Shown in pieces: positions 25,881 to 38,050 of a DNA stretch of 64,000 bases. The notes under the pieces were generated by a model. It saw only the letters and a list, made by a program, of their open reading frames with translations. It did no database searches and was not told the DNA's origin. The stretch lies in the NCBI RefSeq assembly GCF_009827295.1, contig NZ_WTYD01000001.1, forward strand, positions 868,001-932,000. The letters are read 5' to 3'. The first letter of the stretch is position 1. The number at the start of each line of letters is the position of its first letter. Origin of the DNA: Qipengyuania pelagi. Lineage in GTDB: Bacteria > Pseudomonadota > Alphaproteobacteria > Sphingomonadales > Sphingomonadaceae. The position numbers and the translations under genes are program-made.

Positions 25881-26714
25881 ATGACCCAGCAAGCGCCGAT
25901 CCAGTCCGACCTCGAAGCCGCCAGCGACGGGACGTTGCTGCGCGATCCGCGCCGGCCCCAGCCGCGTTATTCGCTGCCCAAGGCCTATGGCCATTTCCGC
26001 GACCTGCTGGAGGACAAGGAAGAGACCAGCCACGTCTTCAAGATTTTCGATTCGCTGCCGTCGAAGCACTTTCCCGAGCGGGTCCGCCGTCTGACGCTGA
26101 GCGCGGAGGGGGAACGGCTGCGCAAGGCGGAACCTTTCCTGCCGCCCATCCTCGACGATCACGAAACCCTGCGCCAGATGCCGCAGGGCTCTGTCGCCCA
26201 GGCCTATTGCGATTTCATGGAGAGCGAGGGGCTTTCCGCTGCGGGATTGGTTGCCGAAGCGGATAAATTGGGCCGTCCGAAATACGGCGATCTCACCGAC
26301 TGGTATGCGTTCCGCTCGCGCGACGTGCACGACCTCATGCATATCCTGACCGGATACGGCCGCGATGCGCTGGGCGAACAATGCGTGCTGCTGTTCACCT
26401 ACGGCCAACAGCCGAGCCACGGGCATCTCCTGATCGGCTACGCCGGGGCGCTGAACATCCGCAGCATGACGAAGGGCAGCAAGGCGCCGGTTCTGCGCGC
26501 GGTGCGTCAGGCGCATCGCACGGGGAATGCCTGCCCGCCGCTGGTCGATCTGCCGATCCAGGAATTGCTGGCGACTCAATTGAGCGACGCGCGCGAATTG
26601 CTGCACATTCCCGAACCGCACTGGTATCGCGAATGCCATCGTATCTGGCGCGAAGAGGGGCTGGACCCCTACGATCTGCTGGGGAAAGATTCGGGGCTCG
26701 CCAAGGCTGCGTAG
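25881..26714 (+). CDS. coq4: Coq4-family ubiquinone biosynthesis protein
   Basis: Coq4 acts in ubiquinone synthesis. In mitochondria it organises the Coq complex, and recent work assigns it oxidative decarboxylation of the C1 position of the ring. The 277-residue protein carries the diagnostic metal motif HDLMH at residues 150-154 followed by E166, that is HDxxH-x11-E. It also has GYGRDALGEQ and HIPEPHWYRECHRIWREEG at the C-terminus. Bacterial Coq4 is common in alphaproteobacteria. The ATG at MTQQAPIQ is used; a TTG nine codons upstream is possible. The nearby cyo and poxB genes are separate quinone users. A palindrome precedes the gene. Confidence 0.9.
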   Translation: MTQQAPIQSDLEAASDGTLLRDPRRPQPRYSLPKAYGHFRDLLEDKEETSHVFKIFDSLPSKHFPERVRRLTLSAEGERLRKAEPFLPPILDDHETLRQMPQGSVAQAYCDFMESEGLSAAGLVAEADKLGRPKYGDLTDWYAFRSRDVHDLMHILTGYGRDALGEQCVLLFTYGQQPSHGHLLIGYAGALNIRSMTKGSKAPVLRAVRQAHRTGNACPPLVDLPIQELLATQLSDARELLHIPEPHWYRECHRIWREEGLDPYDLLGKDSGLAKAA

Positions 26715-26723
26715 GGGAGGGCA

Positions 26724-26836
26724 CCCACCCCGGTTCGCTAGGTTCGCCTGCGGCTCACCAAACTGCACCGCCCCCTCTCGCAAGCGGGAGGGGTTAAGAG
26801 ACTTGCGAGCTTGCTCGCTAGTCGCAGCGGGGTGGG
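26724..26836. repeat. Intergenic palindromic repeat element (REP-like)
   Basis: The 113-bp gap between two convergent genes is almost entirely made of nested palindromes. The outer arms CCCACCCCG and CGGGGTGGG pair. Inside are the hairpins CCCCTCTCGCAAGCGGGAGGGG (26772-26793, one mismatched pair) and GCGAGC-TT-GCTCGC (26805-26818). The style (CCCCTC...GAGGGG and GCGAGCTTGCTCGC blocks) resembles repetitive extragenic elements of sphingomonads, but copy number cannot be judged from one window. It may also serve as a two-way terminator for coq4 and the flavoprotein gene. Confidence 0.6.
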
Positions 26837-26837
26837 C

Positions 26838-27533
26838 TCAAAGCCAGCTGGAAATCGTATCGAGCGGCTTCTTGCGCAGCGCGTGATCGGGCACGCTCGC
26901 ATCCTGAGCCGGATGCCCCGCCACCACGATCATCAGCGGCTTTTCCCATTCGGGTCGCCCGCAAATGTCGCGCAGGAATCCCATGGGCGAGGGCGTGTGC
27001 GTCAGCGTCGCCAGGCCCGCCTCGTGCAAACTCGCAATCAGCATCCCGCAGGCGAGCCCGACGCTTTCGGTGACGTAATAATTCTGCGCCGCGCCGTCCT
27101 CTTCGATCCCGCCCTTGCGCTGCGCGAAGCAGACGATCAGCCAGGGCGCGGTTTCGAGAAACGGCTTCGACGCATCGGTGCCGAGCGGATCGAGCGCGGC
27201 GAGCCATTCCTCGCTTGCCTTGGGCGAATCGCCCTCCGCTCCATAGAAGCGCCGCTCCTCCGCTTCCGCCGCCTCGCGGATGGCGCGCTTCTTGTCGGGC
27301 GAGCCGATCGCCGCGAAATGCCAGGGCTGATGGTTGGCGCCGCTGGGCGCGGTGCCGGCGGCGCGGATGGCGTATTCGATCACCGCGCGCGGCACCGGCG
27401 TGTCGGCGAAGGCACGGCAGGAGCGGCGGGTGGAGAGCCGCTCGTAAGCGGCCTGCGCGCGGGCGATCCGCTCCTCGTCCGACAGGTCTGGCCCTGCCGG
27501 GAAGGGCGTCGTGCCGCTCAGCTTTCCATCCAT
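26838..27533 (-). CDS. Nitroreductase-family flavoprotein, iodotyrosine deiodinase-like
   Basis: This is a 231-residue FMN-dependent nitroreductase-fold protein. It has [20 protein letters not shown] (Arg residues contacting the FMN phosphate) and the [15 protein letters not shown] motif at about 59-73. [12 protein letters not shown] forms the C-terminal edge. These features match the iodotyrosine deiodinase (IYD) subgroup. The halophenol lid triad E-Y-K of IYD appears conserved as E93, Y97 and K123. IYD homologues reductively remove halogens from halotyrosines; whether this one does is inference, and nitro or quinone reduction are alternatives. The start lies 16 bp inside the end of purL, so it is coupled to that gene. 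Confidence 0.75.
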   Translation of the reverse strand: MDGKLSGTTPFPAGPDLSDEERIARAQAAYERLSTRRSCRAFADTPVPRAVIEYAIRAAGTAPSGANHQPWHFAAIGSPDKKRAIREAAEAEERRFYGAEGDSPKASEEWLAALDPLGTDASKPFLETAPWLIVCFAQRKGGIEEDGAAQNYYVTESVGLACGMLIASLHEAGLATLTHTPSPMGFLRDICGRPEWEKPLMIVVAGHPAQDASVPDHALRKKPLDTISSWL

Positions 27534-29752
27534 TCGCGGAAGAACCGCGTGTGCGCAGCGCGCAATTCCGCGATCGTCTTGCCGAACAGCGTGTCGCCGC
27601 CCGTGCGCCCGATGCGGCGGAAGCCGATCGAGGCGGTTTCCGCGTTCTCGGTCCCCTTGGCGAGCGCTTTGTTGAGCGCTTCGGTATCGGGCACGGTGAC
27701 GATATAGCGGCCCTGATCCTCGCCGAACCACCACTGCGCCTGGGTGTAGTCGCGGTGCCATTCGACCTCGGCGCCGATCCCGCCCGCCATCGCCATTTCA
27801 GCGAGCGCCACGGCGAGGCCGCCGTCCGACACGTCATGCACAGCGCTGACCAGCCCGTCCGCGATCAGTTGCAGCACGATCTGGCCCGCATTCTTTTCGA
27901 CCGTCAGATCGGTCGGCGGGGTGCGGCCTTCGTCGCGGCCATGCACCACGTCGAGCCACAACGACTTGCCGAGATGCGAGCGTTCGGGATCGGGCGTGGC
28001 CCAGCTTTCCGCGCGGATCAGGTAGATCGCCTCGCCGTCCTGTTTGAACGGCATGGTCATCATCCGATCGTAATCATCGATCAGGCCCACGCCGCCGATC
28101 GCGGGGGTGGGCAGGATCGCGGAGCCGCCGCCGGTCGCCTTCGATTCGTTGTAGAGCGAGACATTGCCGCTCACGATCGGGAAGTCGAGCAGGCGACAGG
28201 CCGCGCCCATCCCGTCGAGCGCATGGACCAGCTGCGCCATGATCTCGGGCCGCTGCGGATTGGCGAAATTGAGGCAATTGGTGATGGCGAGCGGCCGCGC
28301 GCCGACCGCACACAGATTGCGATAGGCTTCGGCCACGGCCTGCTTGCCGCCTTCATAGGGGTCGGCATGAACATAGCGCGGCGTACAATCCGTGCTGATG
28401 GCAAGCGCCTTCTTGGTGCCATGCACGCGGACCACACCGGCATCGCCGCCGGTCTGCAATGTGTCGGCGCCCACCTGGCTGTCATATTGCTGCGAAATCC
28501 AGCCCTTCGACGCGAGATTGGGGCTGGCGAGCAGCTTCAGCAGATCCTCGCCCACATCCTGCGTGTCGGGCCGCTCGCTCATCGGCGCGATTTTGGCCCA
28601 GGCGGCATAATCCTCGCGGCTGAGATAGGGGCGATCGTATTCGGGGGCGTCCGCGGCAAGCGGGCCGAGCGGGATGTCGCATACGACCTCGCCATCGAAT
28701 TCCAGCACCATGTGGCGCGTATCGGTGACTTCGCCGATGACGGCGAAATCGAGTTCCCACTTCTCGAAGATGGCCTGCGCCATCTCTTCCTTGCCAGGCT
28801 TCAGCACCATGAGCATCCGCTCCTGGCTCTCGCTCAGCATCATTTCATAAGGCGTCATCCCCTCTTCGCGGCAGGGCACCTTGTTCATGTCGAGCCGGAT
28901 GCCCGCCTTGCCATTGGTCGCCATTTCGACGCTGGAGCTGGTGAGCCCCGCCGCGCCCATGTCCTGAATGGCGACGATGGCGTCGGTCGCCATCAGTTCG
29001 AGGCAGGCTTCGATCAGCAGCTTTTCGGTAAAGGGATCGCCGACCTGGACGGTGGGCCGCTTGGCCTCGGCGTCTTCCTCGAAATCGGCGCTCGCCATGG
29101 TCGCGCCGTGAATGCCGTCGCGCCCGGTCTTGGAGCCGACATAGACGATCGGATTGCCGACGCCGGTGGCGGCGCTGTAGAAGATCTTGTCCGCATCGGC
29201 GACGCCCACGGTCATCGCGTTGACGAGGATGTTACCGTCATAGGCGGGGTGGAAATTGGTCTCGCCCGCCACGGTCGGCACGCCGACGCAATTGCCGTAT
29301 CCGCCGATGCCCGCGACCACGCCCTTGACCAGATGCTGCATCTTGGGATGCTCCGGCCGCCCGAAGCGTAACGCGTTCGCATTGGCGACGGGGCGCGCAC
29401 CCATGGTGAAGACATCGCGCAGGATACCGCCCACGCCGGTCGCCGCGCCCTGATAGGGTTCGATATAGCTCGGGTGGTTGTGCGACTCCATCTTGAAGAT
29501 GGCAGCTTGGCCATCGCCGATATCGATGACGCCCGCATTCTCGCCCGGTCCGCAGATCACCCAGGGCGCTTCGGTGGGCAGCTTCTTCAGGTGCAGGCGG
29601 CTCGATTTATAGGAGCAATGCTCGCTCCACATGACTGAGAAAATGCCCAACTCGACCAGATTCGGCTCGCGCCCCAGGGCGTTCAGCACACGCTGGTATT
29701 CGTCTTCGGACAGCCCGTGCTGGGCGACGACATCGGGAGTGATTGCGCTCAT
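27518..29752 (-). CDS. purL: Phosphoribosylformylglycinamidine synthase II (PurL)
   Basis: PurL makes FGAM from FGAR, ATP and ammonia supplied by PurQ/PurS. The 744-residue protein is of the small PurL type. It has [18 protein letters not shown], the PurM/HypE-like ATP-binding repeats with [35 protein letters not shown], and a second half with [20 protein letters not shown] and [20 protein letters not shown]. The start ATG precedes [13 protein letters not shown]. The end overlaps the start of the IYD-like gene by 16 bp. purQ and purS are not in the window. Confidence 0.97.
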   Translation of the reverse strand: MSAITPDVVAQHGLSEDEYQRVLNALGREPNLVELGIFSVMWSEHCSYKSSRLHLKKLPTEAPWVICGPGENAGVIDIGDGQAAIFKMESHNHPSYIEPYQGAATGVGGILRDVFTMGARPVANANALRFGRPEHPKMQHLVKGVVAGIGGYGNCVGVPTVAGETNFHPAYDGNILVNAMTVGVADADKIFYSAATGVGNPIVYVGSKTGRDGIHGATMASADFEEDAEAKRPTVQVGDPFTEKLLIEACLELMATDAIVAIQDMGAAGLTSSSVEMATNGKAGIRLDMNKVPCREEGMTPYEMMLSESQERMLMVLKPGKEEMAQAIFEKWELDFAVIGEVTDTRHMVLEFDGEVVCDIPLGPLAADAPEYDRPYLSREDYAAWAKIAPMSERPDTQDVGEDLLKLLASPNLASKGWISQQYDSQVGADTLQTGGDAGVVRVHGTKKALAISTDCTPRYVHADPYEGGKQAVAEAYRNLCAVGARPLAITNCLNFANPQRPEIMAQLVHALDGMGAACRLLDFPIVSGNVSLYNESKATGGGSAILPTPAIGGVGLIDDYDRMMTMPFKQDGEAIYLIRAESWATPDPERSHLGKSLWLDVVHGRDEGRTPPTDLTVEKNAGQIVLQLIADGLVSAVHDVSDGGLAVALAEMAMAGGIGAEVEWHRDYTQAQWWFGEDQGRYIVTVPDTEALNKALAKGTENAETASIGFRRIGRTGGDTLFGKTIAELRAAHTRFFREWMES

Positions 29753-29762
29753 GCGCCGCGCC

Positions 29763-30443
29763 TTAGCCGCGCGCGCTCGCCACTGCCAGCCCGGTTTGCC
29801 GCTTATGCCACCGTGTCCGCCCTACCCAGGTGGCGAGCATGGTGAGAATCGCGAAGGCGACCAGCGCGGTGATGGGGAGCCACACGCTCATCACCGTGGG
29901 TTCGGGCGCGAACCAAGAGATCGTCTGCAACAGCAGCATGGCGCCGATCAGGACGAGAGGCGGGCCGACCGGACCCTTGGTCGCGCGGATATACCAGACG
30001 AAGGCCAGCAGCGTCATCGCCAGTTCCAGCGGGATCGCGATCAGCGGTCGGTCCCACAATCCCAGGCCGAACCTGTCCGGCCCGCCCGCCAGCGTGAGAT
30101 CGGGCCGGTGGACGAGGAGATCGGTCAGCCAGTGGCTGAGGGTGACCAAGCCCGCCCAAACGCCCGCGACCGCGTTGCGGGACATCCTCCAGACGATCAC
30201 GCCGAAGACCAGTGCGAACACGGCCGTCCCGGCAAGGCTGTGGGTGTAAGGCATGTAATGGAGGTCGAGCGGGTTCATCGCCGTGATTCCCGGCACGATC
30301 CGCATCTCCTCTATGCCCACCAGGACGAACAGGAAGAACGCCCAATCGACCAGTTGCGCGGCCACGAACAGCGTGCCGAGCCGCGGGCTTTCCGGCGAGA
30401 TCGCCCCGGCGGCGAAGGCGGGCGCGAAATGGCCTATGAACAT
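29763..30443 (-). CDS. Multi-pass membrane protein, possible YbcI/YdjM-like metal hydrolase fold
   Basis: This 226-residue integral membrane protein has about six hydrophobic segments (residues 8-20, 30-46, 72-88, 92-108, 133-150, 158-176 and 185-205 as rough positions). Conserved-looking polar residues sit near the membrane: an N-terminal [21 protein letters not shown], and [16 protein letters not shown]. These His/Asp clusters recall the membrane-bound metal-dependent hydrolases YbcI/YdjM (DUF457), but this is an unverified likeness. The gene lies 10 bp upstream of purL on the same strand and is divergent from xseB. Function is unknown. Confidence 0.6.
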   Translation of the reverse strand: MFIGHFAPAFAAGAISPESPRLGTLFVAAQLVDWAFFLFVLVGIEEMRIVPGITAMNPLDLHYMPYTHSLAGTAVFALVFGVIVWRMSRNAVAGVWAGLVTLSHWLTDLLVHRPDLTLAGGPDRFGLGLWDRPLIAIPLELAMTLLAFVWYIRATKGPVGPPLVLIGAMLLLQTISWFAPEPTVMSVWLPITALVAFAILTMLATWVGRTRWHKRQTGLAVASARG

Positions 30444-30557
30444 GGAGCGTCCCGATCGGCTTCAAGCTTCCATCCGTGCACCATGTCCCGCTGCCCCGTT
30501 GCTAATCCCCGCCGCATTACTTGACCGTGGCGCGACGTGCGGTCAATGCTCGGCGCC

Positions 30558-30824
30558 ATGGATCAGGATGCTCGGGGCGATGCGACGCGCGCCATTTCGG
30601 ATATGAGTTTCGAGGACGCGCTGCGTGCGCTCGAAGAGATCGTGCGCAAGCTGGAAAGCGGGGAGGTCACGCTCGATCGCAGCATCGACCTCTATGAACG
30701 GGGCGAGGCGCTGCGCACCCATTGTCAGGCGCGGCTCGACGCGGCGCAGGCGCGGATCGAGAAGATCGTGACCGACGGGCAGGGCCGTGCGACCGGCACC
30801 GCTCCGTTCGACGCCGCATCATGA
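30558..30824 (+). CDS. xseB: Exodeoxyribonuclease VII small subunit
   Basis: XseB is the small helical subunit of exonuclease VII, which degrades single-stranded DNA into oligonucleotides. The protein has the signature [20 protein letters not shown] with [20 protein letters not shown], a two-helix structure seen in all XseB. The start is uncertain: ATGs at 30546, 30558 and 30603 are all in frame and none has a convincing ribosome site, and 30558 gives 88 residues, near the usual size. The stop overlaps the ispA ATG as ATGA, so xseB and ispA form an operon with coaD, a common bacterial order. Confidence 0.9.
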   Translation: MDQDARGDATRAISDMSFEDALRALEEIVRKLESGEVTLDRSIDLYERGEALRTHCQARLDAAQARIEKIVTDGQGRATGTAPFDAAS

Positions 30825-31735
30825 CGACGATGGCCGTTTCGGACAGCGACGACCTGCTCAAATCCGCGCTGGCGCGGGTGCAGGACGAGGTGGATCGCGC
30901 ATTCGACGCCTATCTTCCCGTGCCGTCCGACAGCCGCGCCCGCCTGGTCGAGGCGATGCGCCACGCGACGATCGGCGGCGGCAAGCGCGTGCGTCCGCTG
31001 CTGGTGGTCGCCGTGGCCGACCTCTACCGCGTCGATCGCTCGGCGGCGGTCGCGGCGGGCTGCGCGGTCGAGGCGATCCATTCCTATTCGTTGATCCATG
31101 ACGATCTGCCCTGCATGGACGATGACGAATTGCGGCACGGCAAGCCGACCGTCCATCGCGCCTTCGACGAGGCAACCGCGGTGCTGGCGGGCGACGCGCT
31201 GCACGCGCTGGCTTTCGACATCCTGACGCAGAGCGACGTCAGTTCCGATCCGTTCGTGCGCAGCGAGCTCGTCTCCGTCCTCGCGCGGGCCAGCGGGCAC
31301 GAAGGCATGGCGGGCGGCCAGATGATGGACATGGCGGCGGACGAGGAGGATTACGATCTCCACCAGGTCACGCGCCTCCAGCAATTGAAGACCGGCGCTC
31401 TGCTGGGCGCCAGTGTCGAGATGGGCGCGATTCTGGGCCGCGTCCCGCCCGAGGGGCGGGCGCATCTGCGTGCCTATGCCCGCGATATCGGCCTCGCCTT
31501 CCAGATTGCCGACGACCTTCTCGACGTGGAGGGTGACGAGGCGCTGGCGGGCAAGGCGCTGCGCAAGGATGGCGAGCAGGGCAAGGCCACCTTTGTCACG
31601 TTGATGGGCGCCGAAAAAGCCCGCGAACAGGCGCGCGCTCTGGTCGATCAGGCGATCGGCCATGTCGCGGGCCACGGATCGGATGCGCGCCTGCTCGAAG
31701 CGCTGGCCCGCTTCGTCATCGAGCGGGACCGCTAG
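30821..31735 (+). CDS. ispA: (2E,6E)-farnesyl diphosphate synthase
   Basis: IspA builds C15 farnesyl diphosphate from IPP and DMAPP for quinone tails, carotenoids and undecaprenyl phosphate. The 304-residue polyprenyl synthase has [11 protein letters not shown], the first Asp-rich motif [14 protein letters not shown] (residues about 94-107), GQMMDMAAD, and the second Asp-rich motif [12 protein letters not shown]. The ATG overlaps the xseB stop. coaD follows 23 bp later. Ubiquinone synthesis (coq4) and the quinol oxidase also present in this window use products of this pathway. Confidence 0.95.
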   Translation: MTTMAVSDSDDLLKSALARVQDEVDRAFDAYLPVPSDSRARLVEAMRHATIGGGKRVRPLLVVAVADLYRVDRSAAVAAGCAVEAIHSYSLIHDDLPCMDDDELRHGKPTVHRAFDEATAVLAGDALHALAFDILTQSDVSSDPFVRSELVSVLARASGHEGMAGGQMMDMAADEEDYDLHQVTRLQQLKTGALLGASVEMGAILGRVPPEGRAHLRAYARDIGLAFQIADDLLDVEGDEALAGKALRKDGEQGKATFVTLMGAEKAREQARALVDQAIGHVAGHGSDARLLEALARFVIERDR

Positions 31736-31758
31736 ACGCGGGCGCGGAGAGGAAGCCT

Positions 31759-32271
31759 ATGAGCAAGCGTATCGGCATCTATCCCGGGACCTTCGACCCT
31801 ATCACATTGGGCCATGCGGACATTATCCGGCGCGGCGCCAAGCTGGTCGATCACCTCATCATCGGGGTGACCACCAATCCATCCAAGGATCCGATGTTCT
31901 CGACCGACGAGCGGCTCGCCATGGTTGAACGCGAGGTCGATTCGATGAAGCTCGCCAATGTCGAGATCGTCGGGTTCAACGCGCTTTTGATGAAATTCGC
32001 GAAGCGGCAGGGCGCGAGCGTAATTATCCGCGGTCTGCGCGCGGTCGCCGATTTCGAATACGAATATCAGATGGCGGGCATGAACCAGCAGATCGATGAC
32101 GACATCGAGACGGTATTCCTGATGGCCGATGTTTCGCTGCAACCGATCGCATCCAAGCTGGTCAAAGAAATCGCCCTGTTCGGCGGCGATATCCAGCCTT
32201 TCGTGAGCAGAGAGGTGTGCGAGGATGTGATCGCGCGGGTCGAGACGATCGGGCGGCGCGGCGATTACTGA
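31759..32271 (+). CDS. coaD: Phosphopantetheine adenylyltransferase
   Basis: CoaD transfers AMP from ATP to 4'-phosphopantetheine in coenzyme A synthesis. The 170-residue nucleotidyltransferase begins with IGIYPGTFDPITLGHADIIR, which includes the HxGH-type motif as LGHAD. It continues with GVTTNPSKDPMF and IIRGLRAVADFEYEYQMA, and ends with the product-binding segment KEIALFGGDIQPFVSREVC. The start ATG is preceded by AGAGGAAG. The gene belongs to the xseB-ispA-coaD run. Length matches the family (about 160-170). Confidence 0.97.
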   Translation: MSKRIGIYPGTFDPITLGHADIIRRGAKLVDHLIIGVTTNPSKDPMFSTDERLAMVEREVDSMKLANVEIVGFNALLMKFAKRQGASVIIRGLRAVADFEYEYQMAGMNQQIDDDIETVFLMADVSLQPIASKLVKEIALFGGDIQPFVSREVCEDVIARVETIGRRGDY

Positions 32272-32279
32272 TCCGATAT

Positions 32280-32306
32280 CGCGGGTACCGCGGGTATCGC
32301 GGGCGC
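32280..32306. repeat. Short 9-bp tandem repeat downstream of coaD
   Basis: Three 9-bp units (CGCGGGTAC, CGCGGGTAT, CGCGGGCGC) stand head to tail right after the coaD stop. The rest of the 145-base gap to the cyclophilin gene contains two loose copies of CCCATTCATTGAAAAG-like sequence and no clear terminator. It is too short to be a CRISPR or known element. Confidence 0.6.
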
Positions 32307-32416
32307 GAGCCTTCGTCCCCGAAGACCCCATCCCTTGAAAAGTCCCATTCATTGAAAAGAAAGCGCGCGCTCGCTAGAGCCCGCCTCCTATCCCCGATAA
32401 TTATGACGGATTCCCG

Positions 32417-33121
32417 ATGCTGAAGGTCACCACCGCCCTGAGCGCGCTCGCAGCGCTGACGCTGAGCCCGATCGCTGCCCCAGCCAACGCACAGGCGCAG
32501 GATGCGGCGGAAACGCCCGCGGCCCGGCCGGTCTACGAGCAGATCGACTACAATATCGAGAACGACCGCGAGAACATCCTCCTGCTCGACCTGTCGAACG
32601 GGCAGCGCGTCGCCATTCGCCTGATGCCCAGCTGGGCACCCAACCATGTCGAGCGCATCAAGACGCTGGCGCGGCAGGGCTTTTACGACGGCGTGATCTT
32701 CCACCGCGTGATCGACGGTTTCATGGCGCAGACCGGCGATCCGACCGGCACGGGGCAGGGCGGGTCCGAGCTTCCCGATCTCAAGGAAGAGTTCAATCCG
32801 ATGCCGCATATTCGCGGCACCGTGGCGATGGCCCGCGCGGCGAGCGAGGACAGCGCGAACAGCCAGTTCTTCATCGTCTTCTATCCGCGTTTCGCGCTCG
32901 ACAAGCGGTATACCAATTTCGGTCGCGTGATCGGGAACATGGCTGCCGTGGACGCGATCCAGCGTGGCGAGCCGCCGCAGAATCCCACGCGCATCATGCA
33001 GGCCTCGATCGCCAGCGACAATCGCCCGCAACCCTCGATGCAGGCGATGCCGACGCCCGGCCCGCAGACTCCGGGTGCCGAGATGACCGCCGACGATCTC
33101 AACGCTCCACTGGGCGAGTGA
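32417..33121 (+). CDS. ppiA: Periplasmic cyclophilin-type peptidyl-prolyl isomerase
   Basis: The predicted enzyme speeds cis-trans proline isomerisation of exported proteins. The 234-residue protein starts with a signal peptide ([20 protein letters not shown], cleavage near ANAQA). Its cyclophilin domain has [37 protein letters not shown] and [21 protein letters not shown] Pro/Met-rich C-terminal tail of about 35 residues extends beyond the domain. It is 25 bp upstream of queA on the same strand. A common arrangement in alphaproteobacteria places a cyclophilin gene just before queA-tgt. Confidence 0.93.
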   Translation: MLKVTTALSALAALTLSPIAAPANAQAQDAAETPAARPVYEQIDYNIENDRENILLLDLSNGQRVAIRLMPSWAPNHVERIKTLARQGFYDGVIFHRVIDGFMAQTGDPTGTGQGGSELPDLKEEFNPMPHIRGTVAMARAASEDSANSQFFIVFYPRFALDKRYTNFGRVIGNMAAVDAIQRGEPPQNPTRIMQASIASDNRPQPSMQAMPTPGPQTPGAEMTADDLNAPLGE

Positions 33122-33146
33122 TCGCTACGGAGCGATTTCGCATCCG

Positions 33147-34187
33147 ATGAAGGTCGACCTTTTCGATTTCGAACTGCCGCCCGAGCGGATCGCGCTGCGC
33201 CCCGTGCGCCCGCGCGATGCCGCGCGGATGCTGGTGGTGCGCCCCGATAGTGCGGGAGGCGGCGCGTTCGAGGATCGCGGCGTGCGCGACCTGCCCGATT
33301 TGCTGAAAAAGGGCGACGTGCTCGTCTTCAACGATACGCGCGTGATTCCCGCCCAGCTCGAAGGGCGGCGCGGCGAGGCGAAGATCGGCGTGACGCTGCA
33401 CAAGCGGGTCGACCTCAGGCGCTGGCAGGCCTTCATCCGCAATGCCAAGCGCGTGAAGGAAGGCAATATCCTCACCTTCGGCGGCGGCGTGACGGCGGTG
33501 GCCGAAGCCCGCCATGACGATGGCAGCTGGACCCTGTCCTTCCCCGGCACCGAACCGGTCGAACTGCTGCTGGAGCGGGCGGGCACCATGCCCCTGCCGC
33601 CCTATATCGCGGGCAAGCGTTCGACCGACGCGCAGGATCGCGAAGATTACCAGACCATGTTCGCCGCGCGCGACGGTGCGGTGGCGGCACCGACCGCCTC
33701 GCTCCATTTCACGCCCGAACTGGTCGCGGCGCTGGACGAGGCCGGGATCGGCCGCGAAATCCTGACGCTGCATGTCGGTGCAGGCACGTTTCTGCCCGTA
33801 AAGGCGGAGGATACCGCCGATCACCGGATGCATTCCGAATGGGGCCGGATCGAGCCCGAGGTCGCCGAGCGGCTGAACGGCGCGCGCGCGGCGGGCGGGC
33901 GCCTGATTGCGGTCGGCACCACCAGCCTGCGCCTGCTCGAAAGCGCGGTTGCGCCCGACGGGAGCATTGCGGGCTGGGAAGGCGATACCGACATCTTCAT
34001 CACGCCGGGCTACCAATTCCGCGCGGTGGATGGGCTGATGACCAATTTCCACCTGCCGAAATCGACTTTGTTCATGCTGGTGAGCGCCTTGATGGGGCGC
34101 GAGCGGATGCAGGCCGCCTACGCCCACGCGATCGACAGCGGTTATCGTTTCTATTCCTATGGTGACTCCTCCCTCCTGCTCCCGTAA
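33147..34187 (+). CDS. queA: S-adenosylmethionine:tRNA ribosyltransferase-isomerase QueA
   Basis: QueA converts preQ1 in tRNA to epoxyqueuosine. The 346-residue protein starts with [20 protein letters not shown] and includes [51 protein letters not shown] and the C-terminal [20 protein letters not shown]. These are classic QueA motifs. The gene follows the cyclophilin and shares the strand with tgt, though an ABC transporter pair and a DUF481 gene intervene. Both queuosine enzymes here act on the same pathway. Confidence 0.97.
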   Translation: MKVDLFDFELPPERIALRPVRPRDAARMLVVRPDSAGGGAFEDRGVRDLPDLLKKGDVLVFNDTRVIPAQLEGRRGEAKIGVTLHKRVDLRRWQAFIRNAKRVKEGNILTFGGGVTAVAEARHDDGSWTLSFPGTEPVELLLERAGTMPLPPYIAGKRSTDAQDREDYQTMFAARDGAVAAPTASLHFTPELVAALDEAGIGREILTLHVGAGTFLPVKAEDTADHRMHSEWGRIEPEVAERLNGARAAGGRLIAVGTTSLRLLESAVAPDGSIAGWEGDTDIFITPGYQFRAVDGLMTNFHLPKSTLFMLVSALMGRERMQAAYAHAIDSGYRFYSYGDSSLLLP

Positions 34188-34196
34188 TCGGAGCGG

Positions 34197-35132
34197 ATGA
34201 CCGACCCGATCCTTCAGATTTCCGGCCTGACCAAGGTCTATTCCAGCGGGCTTAAGGCGCTCGACAGCGTCGATCTGACGATCCGGCGGGGGGAGATTTT
34301 CGCGCTGCTTGGGCCGAACGGGGCGGGCAAAACCACGATGATCGGCGCGGTATGCGGTCTGGTCCGGCCGAGCGGGGGCACGATCACCGCCTTCGGCTAC
34401 GATCTGGCGCGTGACTGGCGCAAGGCGCGCGCGCGGATCGGGCTGGTGCCGCAGGAACTCGCCACCGATATGTTCGAACCCGTGGAGCGCGCGGTGGCGC
34501 ATTCGCGCGGCCTGTTCGGCCTCGCGCCGGACCCCAAGAGGATCGAGGAAATCCTGCGCTCGCTCAGCCTGTGGGACAAGCGCGGCGAACGGATCATGGC
34601 CCTGTCGGGCGGCATGAAGCGCCGCGTGCTGATCGCCAAGGCGCTGGCGCACGAGCCGGATCTGCTCTTCCTCGACGAGCCGACCGCCGGGGTCGATGTC
34701 GAACTGCGCAAGGGGATGTGGGCGATCATCGACGAGATGCGCGCGCGCGGCGTCACCATCATCCTCACGACCCACTATATCGAGGAAGCCGAGGAAATGG
34801 CCGATCGGGTCGGCATCATCCGCAAGGGCCAGATCATCATGGTGGACGAAAAGGACGCGATGATGGCGCGATTGGGCCGCACCGAAGCGCATATCTCGCT
34901 CGCCGAACCGCTCGCCGCGCTCCCGCCCGCGCTGACGGCCTATCCGGTCGAGCTTGAAGAGGGCGGAAAATCGCTCTGCTATCGCGGCGGCGACGGGACG
35001 GGGAAGGGCAAGGCCGAGGTCGCCGCGATCACCAAGGCGCTGATCGCCGCCGATATCGACTATACCGGGATCGACGTGCGCGAGAGCAGTCTCGAGGATA
35101 TCTTCGTCTCGCTGCTGGGAGAGGACGCATGA
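34197..35132 (+). CDS. ABC-2 type exporter, ATP-binding subunit
   Basis: This is a 311-residue ATPase of the YadG/NodI-type. It has Walker A GPNGAGKTTMIGAVCGLV (residues about 40-57), the Q-loop VPQELATDMF, signature LSGGMKRRVLIAKALAHE, and Walker B LLFLDEPTAGVDVELRKG with the downstream H-loop TTHYIEEAEEM. It pairs with the permease whose ATG overlaps its stop (ATGA). Substrates of such YadGH-like exporters are not known, and drug, lipid and polysaccharide roles have all been proposed for relatives. It starts 9 bp after queA. Confidence 0.9.
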   Translation: MTDPILQISGLTKVYSSGLKALDSVDLTIRRGEIFALLGPNGAGKTTMIGAVCGLVRPSGGTITAFGYDLARDWRKARARIGLVPQELATDMFEPVERAVAHSRGLFGLAPDPKRIEEILRSLSLWDKRGERIMALSGGMKRRVLIAKALAHEPDLLFLDEPTAGVDVELRKGMWAIIDEMRARGVTIILTTHYIEEAEEMADRVGIIRKGQIIMVDEKDAMMARLGRTEAHISLAEPLAALPPALTAYPVELEEGGKSLCYRGGDGTGKGKAEVAAITKALIAADIDYTGIDVRESSLEDIFVSLLGEDA

Positions 35133-35893
35133 TCGCCTGGCGCTCGACTTGGTCGATCTACACGCGCGAATTGTCGCGTTTCCTGCGCACTGCGTTCCAG
35201 TCCGTGCTGGCGCCGGTCCTGACCACCGCGCTCTATTTCATCGTCTTCGGCGCGGCGATCGGTGGCCGGATGCCCGATCTGGACGGGGTCCAGTATGGCG
35301 CCTTCATCATTCCCGGCCTGTTGATGCTGACGCTGCTCGGCGAAACGACCAGCAATTCCAGTTTCGGGATCTACATGCCGCGCTTTACCGGCACGATCTA
35401 CGAATTGCTGAGCGCGCCGATCGGCGTGGCGGAAACGCTGATCGGCTTCGTCGGCGCGGCGATGACCAAGAGCCTGATCCTGGCGGCGATCATTCTCGTC
35501 ACGGCGAGATTGTTCGTCGATTATTCGATCGCGCACCCCTTCCTTGCCGTGATCTACATCATGCTGGTTGCCGCCGCCTTCAGCCTGTTCGGCTTCATCC
35601 TCGGCATCTGGGCGGACAATTTCGAAAAGCTCGGCATTATCCCGATGCTGTTCCTCACTCCGCTGACTTTTCTCGGCGGGACCTTCTATTCGATCGATAT
35701 GCTGCCCAAGCCGTGGGACACGATCGCGCTGTTCAACCCGATCGTCTATCTTGTCAGTGGACTGCGCTGGACCTTTTACGGCAGCAGCGATGTGAATATC
35801 TGGGTCAGCTTCGGAATCACGCTGGCGTTCCTCGCCCTATGCGTCGGGGTGATCGCTTTCATCTTCAAGACCGGGTGGCGATTGCGCGCATAA
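35129..35893 (+). CDS. ABC-2 type exporter, permease subunit
   Basis: This is a 254-residue membrane protein with about six helices, of the ABC-2 permease family (YadH/NodJ-type). It starts with a short cytoplasmic helix (WRSTWSIYTRELSRFLRT), then VLAPVLTTALYFIVFGAAIG. The conserved segment SAPIGVAETLIGFVGAAMTK and the FTLGGTFYSI-like LTFLGGTFYSIDMLPKPWD motif follow. It overlaps the ATPase stop by 4 bp. The pair should form a two-plus-two exporter. The substrate is not evident from neighbours. Confidence 0.9.
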   Translation: MIAWRSTWSIYTRELSRFLRTAFQSVLAPVLTTALYFIVFGAAIGGRMPDLDGVQYGAFIIPGLLMLTLLGETTSNSSFGIYMPRFTGTIYELLSAPIGVAETLIGFVGAAMTKSLILAAIILVTARLFVDYSIAHPFLAVIYIMLVAAAFSLFGFILGIWADNFEKLGIIPMLFLTPLTFLGGTFYSIDMLPKPWDTIALFNPIVYLVSGLRWTFYGSSDVNIWVSFGITLAFLALCVGVIAFIFKTGWRLRA

Positions 35894-35901
35894 GAATATA
35901 A

Positions 35902-38041
<2,140 letters not shown>

Positions 38042-38050
38042 CCCGCCCGA

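Noticed and set aside
33099..34892. Minus-strand open frame (597 codons) across queA and the ABC ATPase
   Set aside because: It is a shadow of plus-strand genes with Walker and QueA motifs.
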